DNA of 64,000 bases from positions 13,140,501-13,204,500 of the forward strand of contig NC_135384.1 of assembly GCF_049243985.1 (NCBI RefSeq), written 5' to 3'. Position numbers and translations under genes: made by a program. A model generated the notes under the pieces. That model made no database searches, was not told where the DNA came from, and was given only the letters and a program-made list of their open reading frames with translations. The stretch comes from Paroedura picta (lineage: Eukaryota > Chordata > Lepidosauria > Squamata > Gekkonidae). This document shows positions 1-13,300 of the stretch, in pieces. How positions within the stretch are numbered: position 1 is the stretch's first letter; every line of letters begins with the position of its first letter.

Positions 1-985
1 AGTCACATATTAGCCGACCCCCATATAAGCTGAGGCACTTAATTTTACCACAAAATCTGGGCAAACTTATTCACTTACATGTAAGCCAAGGGTGGGAAAT
101 GCAGCAGGCTACTGGTAAATTTACAGGGTGGCCTAAGTGCTTAATCCATGCTCAATCATCACAGGCTTTCCCATCCAGCCTCCCTCCCAACAAATACAGA
201 AAAGTCAAGAGGATGAATAGCTGCTGGTTTTTGTACCCCACTTTTCACTAACCAAAGGAGTCTCAAAGCGGCTTACAATTGTCTTCCCCTCCTCTCTTGA
301 TGCCAGACACCCTGAGTGAGCACTGACAGAACTGCTCTGTGAGAACAGCTCCGACAGAAGAACCAAATAGTGCCCCCCAGGCCAGCAAACCAGAGCAGAA
401 CAATAGTACACAAAGTTGGCAACCTAGTAAAACAAGTACAACAGCTACTAAACTGGGGGCTAGAATGCCCCCAGAACAAAACAAAGAAAGAACTGTAAAA
501 ATCAACTTTTAAAAGAAACACGACCCCAAAAAGAAAAGGCAAACAATGCTGCCCCTCAGATAAAGAAGAAACACTGAAAAAACAGTAAATCCCAAAGCAC
601 CCCCAAACCCCATCCCACCCCCAGAAACCAAAAGAATAGTTTGGAAGAAGTGATTAGGAAAAGAAGGGGAAAAATATCAGAATCCCTCAGTCAAACCATT
701 AATGTCCTACAAGCTGCCAGAGTAAGCTTTCAAGATATTTGAAGAAGGCAGTGGTTAGCTGGAAGCAATTAGCTGACTTGCAAAGAGCTTAGTTTTTAAG
801 GTCTTTGCATAAGGGCAAAGGTTAACTGGAGGCTACTAGCTCACTTGCAAAGAGCTCAGGTTGCAGGTGCAATGCTGTGATTGGCTGGGTGGGGGCAGGC
901 TGTTAATCAATTACACGCATATAAGCCAAGGTTGTCATTTAAGTGCTAAAAACAGTGCTGGAAAACTTGGCTTATATGTGAGTAT
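1..985. repeat. Probable non-autonomous DNA transposon with nested SINE piece
   Basis: No gene is visible in the first 985 bases. The start (about 10-110) and the end (about 915-985) carry related, oppositely directed sequence built on a 'cttatatg / catataagc' motif, as in a DNA element with inverted ends. A reversed SINE 3' piece lies inside. Exon 4 of gene A, expected about 0.7-1.2 kb before exon 5, is not recognisable here, so it lies before the window or is lost. The transposon family is not assigned. Confidence 0.35.
222..352 (-). repeat. Sauria-type SINE, 3' part
   Basis: Read on the minus strand this matches the body of the SINE copies at 6,439 and 34,183, including the 'aagccgctttgag' block that precedes the tail. 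The tRNA-related head is missing, so the copy is truncated. Confidence 0.55.
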
Positions 986-991
986 ATACGG

Positions 992-1127
992 CAGGGGTAG
1001 TCAACCTGTGGTCCTCCAGAAGTTCATGGACTACAATTCCCATGAGCCCCTGCCAGCAAACACTGGCAGGGGCACATGGGAATTGTAGTCCATGAACATC
1101 TGGAGGACCACAGGTTGACTACCCCTG
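992..1127. mobile_element. Palindromic hAT-type MITE
   Basis: This is a near-perfect 136-bp palindrome that begins CAGGGGTAG and ends CTACCCCTG. The flanking 8 bases are atatacgg (984-991) and atatatgg (1,128-1,135), which agree at 7 of 8 positions. An 8-bp target duplication with CAGGG ends is the hAT hallmark. There is no coding capacity. It lies about 100 bp upstream of exon 5 of gene A. Confidence 0.8.
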
Positions 1128-1226
1128 ATATATGGTACATATAAAACTGATTATTGAAACACTAACACTTGAAATGTATTTCCAGAATGTTAAAAAAGCC
1201 TATTCCTCTCTTTCATCTATGGACAG

Positions 1227-1353
1227 GTACAACCCCTTTCTCTGTGCAATGACAGATGTCAATCAGGGTACAGTAAGAAAAAGAAAGAAGGGAAACCATT
1301 TTGCTGCTATGATTGCCTTCCATGTCCAGAAGGGAAGATTTCAGTCTTGGAGG
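1227..1353 (+). CDS. Gene A exon 5 (cysteine-rich linker)
   Basis: The exon is 127 bp, after the acceptor 'ggacag' and before the donor 'gtaagg'. The reading [11 protein letters not shown]...[17 protein letters not shown] is the conserved NCD3G region that couples the ligand-binding lobe to the helices. Confidence 0.9.
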
Positions 1354-3161
1354 GTAAGGGCTATATATACCAGTTTTGTAAAATATTCCTATTTCTTCCC
1401 CTAACATCACATCAAAAAATATTTTATGACTTAGTTTTTGTGATAACTAAACCTATCACTATATTTGTGGTTTTTATTTTTAGGATTTGTTTTACCCTAC
1501 AAAGACTTCGAAGACTGGAGCTGTAAGGGAAACTTTGTTTATATTTTAAAAAATCAACATAATAGCTATGAAATCTTATTTCCATTTTGTTTCCAGTGGT
1601 GGGTAGCTGCAGATATGGCAGAATAAGCCAGGCTTTCTCAAACCAGGGTTTCGTGAAACCCTAGGGTTTCTTGACAGCCAAGATGGGTTTCCTGAATGAG
1701 TGAAACTTAATCTTTTATATATTTTAATGTGTTAGACATATCTTTGTGTTATGACCACACATGGTCATGTGCACCCCCTCCCCTTGGCCAATGATGGGCC
1801 TGGACAGAGTAGGAAGAAGTGGGCCACCAGGTGGTCATGGTTCTCAACCATATTCCATATGATTGCACCACTTGTTCTCCCAGACTAAATAATATCTCAG
1901 GAGTTCTCAATAGTAAAAAAGTTGAAAAAGACTAGAATAGACTGTTAAAACCCCTGGTGTGTGAATTTTGTGTGATTGAACAGATGACTAGATGGAAATG
2001 AATCCAATTAAGAGATGCTCTGATAGGAGGGAAGTGTTACTAACTTCCAGTTTCTGAACTTGAAAGATATGTTCAGATATGAGGTTTTTTTGACCAAAGA
2101 CACAAGACTTATGTGAACTGCACTGTTCCTTTATCATTCATTAGCATGGAAATCACTTAATATCAAGATTTTCATATAGCAGCCTTTATGGACTCCATCA
2201 TTATATAGATTAATGTGGGAAAATATACAAAGGTCTTATTTCATTTTTAGATACCAATGACTGTTTTCAGTGTCCAGAAGATCAATATCCAAATATGAAT
2301 CAGAACTCCTGCCTGGAAAAATATATAATTTTTCTGTCTTATGAAGAACCTTTGGGGATCAGTTTGGCCACTTTTGCACTCATATTCTCCTTTATGACAG
2401 CTTTGGTGCTCGGCATCTTCATTAAAAACCAGGACACTCCCATAGTCAAAGCCAACAACCGGAATATCTCCTACATTCTCCTCACCTCCCTCCTGTTCTC
2501 CTTCCTTTGTGCTTTGCTTTTCATTGGCCAACCAGGGAAGCTGTCATGTCTCCTTCAACAAACTACTTTTGGCATCATCTACTCAGTGGCTATTTCTTGC
2601 GTGTTGGCCAAGACCGTCATTGTGGTTCTAGCTTTCATCGCCACCAAACCAGGCTCTGGGATGAGAAACTGGGTGGGGAAATGGTTGTCTATCTCCATAG
2701 TTCTTTCTTGCACCTTTATTCAAACCACTATTTGTACAGTGTGGGTAATAATTGCTCCTCCATTCCCAGACTTTGACGTGCACTCAATGACTGAAGAAAA
2801 GATTCTGAGGTGTAATGAAGGGTCGATCTCCATGTTCTACTGCGTGTTGGCCTACATGGGCTTCCTAGCCATTGTGAGCTTTGCTGTAGCTTTCTTAGGC
2901 AGGAAGTTACCTGATAGTTTCAACGAAGCCAAGTTCATCACCTTCAGCATGCTGGTCTTCTGCAGTGTTTGGCTGACCTTTGTTCCAACATTTCTGAGCA
3001 CCAATGGGAAATACACGGTTGCTGTGGAGATCTTCTCTATCTTAGCCTCCAGTGCTGGCTTGCTGGTCTGCATATTTTCCCCTAAATGCTATATTATTGT
3101 TGTGAAGCCGGAACTGAACATGAAGGGTCATATTACAAGAAAACAAAATGAAAGTCTTTAA
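1227..3161 (+). CDS. V2R gene A, 3' end only (exons 5-6)
   Basis: This is the 3' part of a vomeronasal type-2 receptor (family C GPCR, Vmn2r26-like). Exon 5 is 1,227-1,353 and exon 6 is 2,251-3,161, joined in phase 1 so that G|AT codes for Asp. Exon 5 gives the cysteine-rich linker (CNDRC...[12 protein letters not shown]) and exon 6 gives seven membrane helices ending in a tail with QNESL. Both are open with good splice sites. Exons 1-4 are not in the window, so I cannot tell whether the gene is intact. Its exon 6 has the long tail also seen in gene E. Confidence 0.9.
2251..3161 (+). CDS. Gene A exon 6 (seven-helix domain)
   Basis: The acceptor is 'catttttag'. The exon opens [15 protein letters not shown] and holds seven hydrophobic helices, including the family signature [18 protein letters not shown]. 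It ends in TAA at 3,159-3,161. Confidence 0.93.
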
Positions 3162-4158
3162 AAGTCCAAAACACCAATCCATTGAAACTTAGACTCACTG
3201 AAGGAAAGTGAATATTACATGACTCCCTTAAACCGTTGTTTTCATTTGTTTGTAATAAGATGGCAGTCTAGCAGAACTGGGATTAGTTTTTTCTTCTGTG
3301 ATATTTACATCTTTCATGTGTCAACCGTGAAAAACAATGGCTAAAGGACAGTAGAAATGCAGTGTCCTCCCATCCTGGACCCTGCTCTAGCTGAAGACCT
3401 TCCCAGCTAACGTCAGTTACCAGTATATGAATACATTTTGAATTGGAAAGTCTCTAAGAAGAGGCTGGATTGGACAGGATGTCCCTTTGCAGTCATTTCC
3501 AGCTTTGTGTGAGTCTGATTCTTATCATAGAGTTTCTAGTTATAACAACAGCTACCCTTGTCTCTTCTAGATAATTCTAGATGTCATTGGGAAATCAATG
3601 CTCAGACATTGGACTGTGTAGTCAAGGTAATATTTTTCTTTTTTTTTCCCCTCCATGAACGTTGCCCTACCCCTTGTACACCTCCCATTTGCCTTGAACT
3701 GCCTGGAAGTCCTAAAAACAGACCTAATTTGTAATAGAGAAGGGTTTATGCCATCTCTAGAAATTCACTTTTAAAGCTTAACTTTGCTGATTGGTTTCCC
3801 CAGTGCTCATTACTTGTTTGCCACTTAGGAAGCCTACAGTGCACATCTGCTACTGTGAAGTCAACATATTTTTAACCTTATTACTTCCATTTTTTCCCCA
3901 TCTCTTGGGATTACCAGTGATTACTAGGAAGGGGCAAAAAAGCATTCAAAGATGACATTGCTGTTCCCTCTGCCATCCTTAGCTGGAACAAGGCAAAAGG
4001 CAGGGCTGTCAGTTCACTGTGATCTTGCAGTGTACCATCCAGGCTTTGAATGAGTCAAGTGAGCGTGCTTTCCATCTCAAGTTGTGCTACTAGGGAATGA
4101 TTGAAGCATAAAATGAGAAGAGATTAATGGTAGTATAGGAAAAAGGCTTTTGTGGAAG
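3162..4158. other. Intergenic A-B: CR1 remnant and conserved 5' flank
   Basis: This is the shortest spacer of the array, about 1 kb. A CR1 3' remnant lies near 3,450-3,525. From about 3,880 the sequence matches the upstream flanks of genes C, D, E and F ('cttgggat..ccagtgattact..gaagggg'). That makes 3,880-4,158 a candidate promoter region. No TATA box stands out. Confidence 0.5.
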
Positions 4159-4373
4159 ATGGTGATATTTGTCACTTCGATGTTCATGCTGCTTGGGCAT
4201 GTGGTGTGCAAATCGGTGTCAGTTCAATGCTCAACTAGACACCCACTACCTATTGTCCACAAGTATTATCAGTCAGGAGACCTGCTCATTGCTGGAATTG
4301 TTTCTAATGTGTTTAAATTCTCTGATGCTTTCACATTTGAAGTGCGTCCTTCTCCCAGTTCCTCTGATTCAGT
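4159..4373 (+). CDS. Gene B exon 1 (signal peptide)
   Basis: The exon is 215 bp, three fewer than the 218 bp of genes C-F, and is followed by the donor 'gtaaga'. A hydrophobic leader is followed by [20 protein letters not shown] and [18 protein letters not shown]. The closest relative is exon 1 of gene F. Confidence 0.85.
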
Positions 4374-7300
4374 GTAAGAAGGATTTACTTTCTCAATATT
4401 GCATTATTATATTATTTGCATTGTCATGAAAGATTGAGCATATGCTGCTATATCCATGGTCTCCCTCCTAGACCGTTTACACACTGGAGGTTTCATGCCA
4501 GGCTGCAGGCTGGAGTTTTAGTCATAGCAGGTTGCCCCACCTCTTCATACACCCACATGGGGGAGCATTTGACTTTGTGCATCTCATCTGCCTCCGATTT
4601 GTGCTCCTGCATGGGAGCTGGGGCAGTGAAGTTCCCATTGTGTAAACAGTCAAAGAGAATCTTTCCGTAAAACTGCAATGGCTTCCTAAGAAAATCTATT
4701 TGATCTCAGTTTGGATGCTTATATGGAAAGGAAAAAAAACCTCTCCACAAACTTTTGTAGACTTGGGGGTTCTTCCAGATTTTGTGGTTGATTTAATGCC
4801 AGAATCTTGTCTCTGATTCAAGGAGCTTTTAGAACATACATTCACAGGACAAGTTTGCATTGTTGGTTGAACAGAAGCTTTAGTCCAAATCAGAATGTTT
4901 GAAAGGAGGGACATGGTTCAGTGATATAGCATCTGCTTGGTATGTAGAATTTCCTGGGTTAATCATTGGCTCATTCATTTAATGGATATGAGAGCACGTT
5001 ATACGAAAGAACTCTGCCTGAGATCCGGGAAACCCCTGCTGCCATTATGAGTAGACAATCCTTGCTTTGGTGGACCAAAGGTCTAATTCCATATGTCAGT
5101 TTCAAATGCAACTGTGTCTCAAATGTAAGATTTCTTCATTCTTAGAAGCAGTCTCCCAATGTTGAACCTACTTGTGGATCTGTCTGTGACAGGACCACAA
5201 AGACACCCTGATCGAGGATCATTTGGTTTCTTCTTAAGTGTGTGGGGGTAATTTCTTTATGATCTTGTGTAGTTCTTTTTGGTATTCCTGTGTGGGGTCT
5301 CAGTCCAGTTATTTATAAAGGTAGTATTTGAGAGTTGTCTTTGAGCCTCCTGGTTATAGACTGATCTATTTATGTTGACAGCATCTCCCCTTTTGTCTGC
5401 CTTTTTAATTATTATATCTGGATTGTTTCTGAGACTGTCTATGGCCTTCCTTTCAGCATGGCTGATATTCTGCTGTGTGTGATGTTGTTCACTGAGCATA
5501 CACGTTTTGAGCCTGTTGTGGTAGAGATCCAGTGTGCTATTGTGACAATCTGGAGTGGTCCATGTGGAGTCTCTTTTCTTGTAGTGTTGTCTTGTTGTTT
5601 CCATAAATCCAAGTGAGAGAATTATAGATGGCTTGTCTGTCTTTGTGGAAATCTTTCCAAATGGATAGATTCCTCGTAGAAATGTCCAGTTTAAAAAGTT
5701 TCTCCTTGAGCAGATTCTGTTAGAACAGAACACTGTTCAGATTTTATTGCAAAGAAAATTCAAGAACAGACTGGAAAGGAGGATTGTGTAGATGCAAGTT
5801 ATTACAACACTCAAAACAATGGAATCCCCAGGGCTCAACAAGGATAGTAGTACTTTATTTCACCACATATGCCAACCTCTTTTAACTCCTATTTATATTT
5901 CTTACAATCCTCTCTTCATTTCATTTGGGTCAATGAGCTTTAAAGTGAATTAAGTATGCATGTTATGCATTCATTATTCAGTATTCAGTTTATTGATCAG
6001 CAATAGGCCATTGCAATCAAATGTAAAATGCACGGTTCCTCTATATATTTATGAAACACCCGTGGGAGGAGCATGTGGTCCCCGCTGGGATGGCAAAAAG
6101 TGAAGGTGAGGTGGGGAGAGTGGAGCCCCCCCCCCCCGCTCTCCCAGCCTTGCCCTCAGTGCACATGGACTGCTCTGCTGGCTCCAGTATTTCAGCTGGA
6201 TAAGCGCCAAACTTTCCCGACCCCTGCCAGGAGGACCCGGAAGGAAAGCTGAGGTGGGTGGGCCCGCGCTTGGCATGGCTCTGGGCGGCAAGTAGATGTG
6301 CATTGGGTCCCCCCCCCCGTCGTCCAACAGGAACAAATGTGGGCAGATTGGCACTGGGCATGGGCCGCCATCCCCCAACTATCTGGCAGGCAAGTGGATG
6401 TGGCTGGGGCTGCACTGTGCTTCCTACCTGTCCTTCCTGGAGAGCCAGTTTGGTGTAGTGGTTAGGAGTGCGGACTTCTAATCTGGCATGCCAGGTTCGA
6501 TTCTGCGCTCCCCCACATGCAACCAGCTGGGTGACCTTGGGCTTGCCACGGCACTGATAAAACTGTTCTGACCGGGCAGTGATATCAGGGCTCTCTCAGC
6601 CTCACCCACCCCACAGGGTGTCTGTTGTGGGGAGAGGAATGGGAAGGCGACTGTAAGCCGCTTTGAGCCTCCTTCGGGTAGGGAAAAGCGGCATATAAGA
6701 ACCAACTCTTCTTCTTCTTCTACCCTCCCCTCCCCACAGGAAAGTGGATGCATGGTCGGCACTGGGAATCCCAGCTCCCATGACCTGGCAGGCAAGCAGA
6801 GCTTCGAGGCTCCTGAGGTCTACCTGTGCTCATGGTGAAGTCCAGTGGCCAAATGGTGGCCAGCAGCCTCCACAAGTCTCTGTGGGGCGGGCCCGAGTAT
6901 GGGTGGCCAATCAGGAGCCTGCAGCTTTTCTGAAGCCTGTTTCTGATAGGGTTTATTCCAGATCAGATAGCCGGACAGTCTCCACCAGTTTTCACAACTG
7001 CTTTGGGCTGATCCTGCGTTGAGCAGGGGGCTGGAATAGATGGCTTGTTTGGCCCCTTTCAACTCTATGATTCTGTGATTCTGAAATACAAAGAGGAGGA
7101 AAGAGTGTTAAGGATTTTCAATTTAACAAAATTCTACTCTATGTGCTACTATATGCATGATCTCTATACAGGGGAATCATTGGCTTAAATTCATTAATTA
7201 CTTAAGCAAATCAATGTGATCTTCTTAGTTTTAATGCTTTAATTTGATGAATCCCAAATTAGGCTGTTAATTTAATGGTGGAATCTCATCTCTGATTCAA

Positions 7301-10300
7301 GGAGCCTTCCAACTGTAGCACACAGTTACACAAAACAAATGTCCATATTTAGTTAAACAGAAGCTTTATCCCAATCAATATGTTTGTACCTTGGAAGGAG
7401 GGGACCTGCTTGGTTTATAGAAAGTGTGGATTTGATATATGGCATATTCAGTTAACGATCTCAGTGCAGATAGTATTAAGGAAGAACCTCTGACTTAAAC
7501 CCTTGAGACCTGCGGGCAATTTGAGTAGACAATCCATTCTTTGACGGACCAGAGAGCTCAGTCCATATAAGCCAACTTCAAATGTACCTGTGTCTCAAAT
7601 ATAAACTTCCTAAATTAAATGGAGACAGCCTGTCAATTTTAGCACCCCTTGTTTACATTTCTCTAGCATAGAAGAACATTGGATATTACAAGAACTGTAA
7701 ATGAAACTACCATCAGGTATTTTTGATTTCATTGCCTGTTCTATATGTATGCAAACAAAGAATTTTCAAAACAATTCCACTGTTGAAACTGCTGTTTGGA
7801 GAAGCCACATGTTCCAGATGTGGTAGCCCTCATAGTTGTCCAGGCTCAGAGCAATTTAATTTGTTTTCCTTCAGTTTATTTGGTAAAGCAATATATTGCT
7901 GAAATGCATGGAATGTCATCTGCTTAAGTCAACTTGCTGTGATGCGGCATCTCTCTCTCTCTCATTGCAGAGTATACATTCAGATTTACCAGAATATCCT
8001 GGCTTTGGTGTTTGCTGTAAAGGAGATCAATGAACATCCTCAACTCTTACCCAACGTCACCCTCGGTATCCACATCTACAATAGCTATTTTAGCCCAAGA
8101 TTGAGCTATCAAGCAGCACTGGAACTTCTCTCCACTAAGGGGAGGTTCATTCCAAACTACAAGTGTGACAACCAGAACAATTTTGTTGCAGTTTTGGGGG
8201 GACCAAACTCTAATTTATATTTCTATGTGGCAGACATTCTGTGCCTTTTCAAGGTTCCACAGGTAAACGGGCCTCATGCCATTAACATTTCCTTTGTTGT
8301 AGTAGAGGCTTCAGGATATGCTATCATGGCATGGGTGCAGGTATGGACACAGTGGGTGGTGGGAAGAATGGAAAGGAAAGAAGAATGGTATATAAAGGGG
8401 GGAAAGAGTAATTAGAAGGTGTGGGTTCAGTGCAAACTTGGACAAGTTATAGTAGTGAGAGGGAGGGAAGATAAAAAAGGGAAGCCGACAGAGTACTGGG
8501 GTGTTTTATTGGTGTGAGAAAGAGCGAGGAGGAGAGGTAGCAGTATGAGAAGGACAAGACAAGGAGAGAGCCAGATGGACCAAACAGAGGGAGTTGGAAG
8601 AGGTGCCAGAGAGATAGAGCGGCCAGACCAAAGAGCCTGCTCAGTGGAGGAGCTGGTATGAGGGCCTGGTGGATTTGGAGAGCAGCTCAGAAGACTCTTG
8701 GGAAGTTCCTGTGTACAGCATTAGGGAGGTTTCTTTGTGTTCTGTAACCCCTCCATCTGATTCACTAATAAATGACAAGTGTACCTTGGAGGAACTCTAA
8801 AAATACTTACCAGCCTCATCATTGAACTATTCTCCTGGTCTTTACCAGACAGAGACAGGTCTCTCCCAGCTTCTCTCTCATCCTAACCTACTTGAGGGGT
8901 AGCACCAAAGCGGTGCTCATTCAAAATATCCAACAGGTGTTGGAAGCCAACAGGGGACTGCCTGATACCAGCTTGAGGAATGTTTGAGGAAAACCCAGCT
9001 GGACCCCATTAATGAAATTAGCAGATGAAGATGACATAGATGCTTATTTAAAACTTTTCAAAAGGACTGCTGAGGCAGCACTATGGCCCTGGAGCAGTGG
9101 GCCTTTCTTTTGGGTCCATAATTTACTGGAGAGGCCAGGTTGAAGCCCTCAGTAAACAGGAAGCTAAAAATTATGTTAAAGTAAAACAGGCTATATTAGA
9201 CCAGAGTGAGATCACTCCGGACACTTATCAAGAAAGTTTCAGGAACTCCCAGTAGAATGGGGGCATGAGGCTGTGGGCTCTGTTGGCATCCCTGAAGGAC
9301 ACAGCCACTGATTGGCTGAAGCCCACAACCACCAATGTGTAGCAGATTGTAGACAAATTTGTAGTCAAACAACTGTTACTAGTAGTTCCTCCCCAAGTGC
9401 ATTGCAGGATCTCGTGATCAAAGCCAAAGACTCCGCAGGAAGCCACAACCTTATGGTAGAATTTCTTGTCAGCAGATGGTCATGAGGGACAATGAGAAAA
9501 CCCCCGGCCCCAACAAGGGAGATCCCAGGTTACCCATAAGGATTGGCATAGAGTGGAGTTCCAGTGGTGCCCGGGGAAGTCAGTCCAGGCTGACCCAGGG
9601 TTGCAGATCCAGCCTTTTCTTCACTGGAGAAAGCAATTCTCCCGTTGTGAATTGGAATAGCCATTCTGACCCCAAAGGTGCTAGACAGATCCCGCACTGA
9701 TCACCATCCAGAAACCGAGCCTTCTACCCACCCAAAGATGGCATTGGGAGAGGTAGGCTGGGGCCATGTTTCACTTGTGGACAGTGCGGACATTACTGGC
9801 GGGATTGCCCCTTATGCAGTGTGATACCAGTTGGGACTCCGGTTGACTGTAGGACATGAACCTACAAACCTCTAGTGACTTCCCAAGATATGCCTCCATC
9901 ACAGAGAAGGTATGGATTGCCAGTAACATCTTTATGGCATTAGTTGATTCTGGGAGCACCATCTCCATGATATGAACTCACCCCCTATCTAGAAAACTAC
10001 CCATCCAATGAGTAGCTCAGATTGGATGCTTCCACAGCCATCAGTAGCAGTTTCCAGTGGTGATAGCCAATGTAGAATACCTCAACCAGAAACACCAAGT
10101 TCCTTTGGCCAAGGTGCATCGGTTACTATGTTCCTCGGTCGGGATTTTGATCACTTGCTACAGACTGTTCCAAACCACCTCAACATGCTTGCCATGTGGA
10201 CAAGGATTAGAAAGACTTGGGGGAAGGTCTTTCTCACGAAAATCTCCCTGAGCTTATAGATCATCAGGAAGTATGGCCACAGGGCCCTCAATTTGTGTGG

Positions 10301-13300
10301 GACCAGAAGGAGGATAACACTCTGGCAGTGTTGAAGAAATTGGTAGTGGTAAGTGAAGGGATATTGATAGACACTTGTAGGGCCCAATAATCCCCCAGTC
10401 TGTTTGGAGGGACTATGATACCGGGTGGTAAAGGGAAAGATGGCATCCAAATCCCAGTTGGTGGTCCCCCCAAAATATCAGCCCCCGATATAGGCTGCAG
10501 CACATGATCACTCCTGAGCAAGACATCAAGGAGTGAAAAAATCCCTCAAAATGATCCCAACTAGCTGCCTTGGCCCTCCATGGAGAAGTAAGTATGGCAA
10601 TTCTGTAAGACCTGTGAGCTTTGCCAGTAACTGTTGAACAAGTTGTCTCCCAGGGCACCTCTCTCTCCATTGCCCACTGTTCAGGAGCCTTTCTGACAAA
10701 TGGCAATAGACTTTGTAAGCCTGTTGTGTCAAACACCAAGAAGGAGTCTGATATTTAGGGGCTCATAGAAACATAGAGTTGGAAGGGGCCACACAGGCCA
10801 CCCAGTCAACGCAGTTTCAGCCCAAAGCATCCTAAAGCACTTTTGCAAAGTGGCAGATAATTTATTCATTATTAGTTTATTTACCTTTCCTTTAATTAGT
10901 GAATTCATCCTCATAACTCCCACGATTCCATTATTTCTCTCTATACCTTGGGATAACCAACAGTTACCAGAAAATAGTGGGGAAGTTCTCAAAGGGAGTA
11001 TTATTCCCTCTGCCATCCATAACTAAAACAAGACTAAGAGCAGGAAGGTCTGCTGACTGATGATGGTATTCAAAAGCTTAATGAATGCTACTGCATTCAT
11101 CGTCTCCATTCCACTGAATCATTATTTGTTGAACAGAAGTTTCCATCCAAATAAGAAGGGAGATGTTTCTGTGCCATAGCAACTGCTTGGCATGTAGAAG
11201 GTCCAAGGTTTGATCCCTGACTTATTTAGGTAAAGAACCTGCAAGAAGTTTAGATGAAAATCTTCTGCCTGAGATCCAAAGGAGCCATTATCAGTAGACA
11301 ATACTTTTGTTTCTGGACCAAAGGTCTAATTTCATATGTCAGCTTCATATGTACTTCTCAAATATAACTTTCCTTAATTCTTAGAAGCAGCCTCTCAATT
11401 TTGTCACCTTTTGTGGATATTTCTGTGGCAAATAAATAGCTCCTTGGAATGATACTATTATAACCATAGATCTGCAAATGAAGAGTCTCAAAACCCTTCC
11501 AATTCTGAAACTGCTATGTAAAGAAATCAGAAGTTCCATATGTGGAAATATTCATAGTTGCCAGGCCTGAGAGCTTATTTATTTGGTATATTAAAATATT
11601 ACTTAAATGCATTAAATGTCATCTTCTGAAGTGAACTTGCTGTGATGTGACACAGCATTCTCATTTGAGAGTAATGACTCAGCTTAAACAGAACATCCTG
11701 GCTTTGGTGTTTGCGGTAAAGGAGATCAATGAAAATCCAAAACTCTTACTCAAATTCACTCTGGGTATTCACAGCTATAATAACTAGGGGACTTCTGCAC
11801 ATTGAAAAAAAATAGCATTATCCCGGTGTAATGGCGTAGTGCTAAATATTATTGTGCCTCTGACCATTCCTCATCTTCTTGCCATCTCACTGTAATCTGG
11901 CACCTTGTCAGGCTTCTTACACTCCACAAGCACTGCTGGAAATGGCGGAAGAGAGTAACGTGGTTTATACGCAATGGCCTATTATGCACGGCTGCTGAAA
12001 CGGTGGCTTGGAGAATGCGGAGGAGGAAGAAGCGAAGCAAACCGCATGGGACGAAACACAATGGTGGCAAAACCCAGAGTATCCCTTTATGCATGTGGCT
12101 ACTCCGGAGTCGCTTCTGCTTGAACCTTGGTCCCAGGAAAATCCACTTTCTTCTGCATCTCGCTAATGCGGCTTTTTTGGCGACATACACTGACTCTGTG
12201 CCCGGTTGCCGCTTGCGGTGTGCATAATTGGTGATTTTAGCCGCTGCCTTTCCACCCCGAATGCGGACCTTCCACTCCGTGCATAATGGGCCAATCAAGC
12301 CAGGCAGCCAATCCCCTTTCTCCTTTTTTAAAAGGTCCTGCAATGCCTGGCACATTTTTTACATTAATAGTTCTCTGTTGAAATGCCTATGCATCAAATC
12401 ATAGAGGCACGGTGCTTTTATAACGACACCCCTTATGGAATCACAAGTCTTCAATCATTTAAAAATGAATCTCGTTCCTGATTTTTTTGGGGGGGGGACT
12501 ACAGAGAGGCATGCTTTTTGCGACAACCTTGGGGGAAAAATATTTTTGGCTTTGCCTGCATGCTAGTATGTGTATTCGTTGCTCTAGCCTGTTCGCTTAA
12601 AAAATAATCCAGGCCCCTGGAGAAAGGAGAGGGAGGTGCGTATGAGGGTGGGATATTGGATGCGAAGATAGCAGTTCTTTGCCTCCATACATTTCTTCAG
12701 TTTGTAGTGTGCTGGTTGTCCACTGGGGGAATGCTCTTTTAGAGATGATTTTGAATGAGAAAAATAATAATTCATGGCTATTTGTTTAGCTATGCCGACA
12801 GTGATCCATATGATAACGGAAAACATTTCCACCATTTCTTAAGGCATCTGATTGTGAAAACCGACTAAACCATATTCTCCATCAACCTTAATTATCTTTC
12901 TATGTTTCAATACTATACCACAAAAGATAGCCTAGCCTTCTGCTTGAGGTGTGATGTCTTCCTTGTCCAGTGAAATCTTCATGTAGCACAGAGATGAGCA
13001 GAGTTGGTATGCCACCCTCTATTTTTAAACAGTGTGAAATGTGTGTCAAAAAGAGCCTGGAACATATCTTGCAGCAGTATGAGATTTGATATTGAGCTAG
13101 AGTAGGGTGTGGTTTGAAAGGGGGCAGAGGAGGGGTTTTTATTTTATAATTATTGCATTTTATTTTCTGGAATGTTGAGTGCTGCCATGGGTTAGCTGGC
13201 TAGGAGCAGTGGCATAGGAATTTAAAAAAAATAGACGTGTTATAAAATTAATTCTCTTTTATAACTGTCAGGCACTGACAATATCTCTTCATCCCAGCCC

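Noticed and set aside
2247-2531. Antisense frames opposite exon 6 of genes A and E
   Set aside because: They are shadows of a highly conserved coding exon on the opposite strand.
6439-6520. tRNA-like sequence with A and B boxes
   Set aside because: It is the head of a Sauria SINE, not a tRNA gene: the cloverleaf is not kept and the sequence continues into the SINE body.
6041-7062. Several open frames of 60-125 codons in gene B intron 1
   Set aside because: They lie in a GC-rich repeat and a SINE, contain homopolymers and proline runs, and have no counterpart in the other genes.
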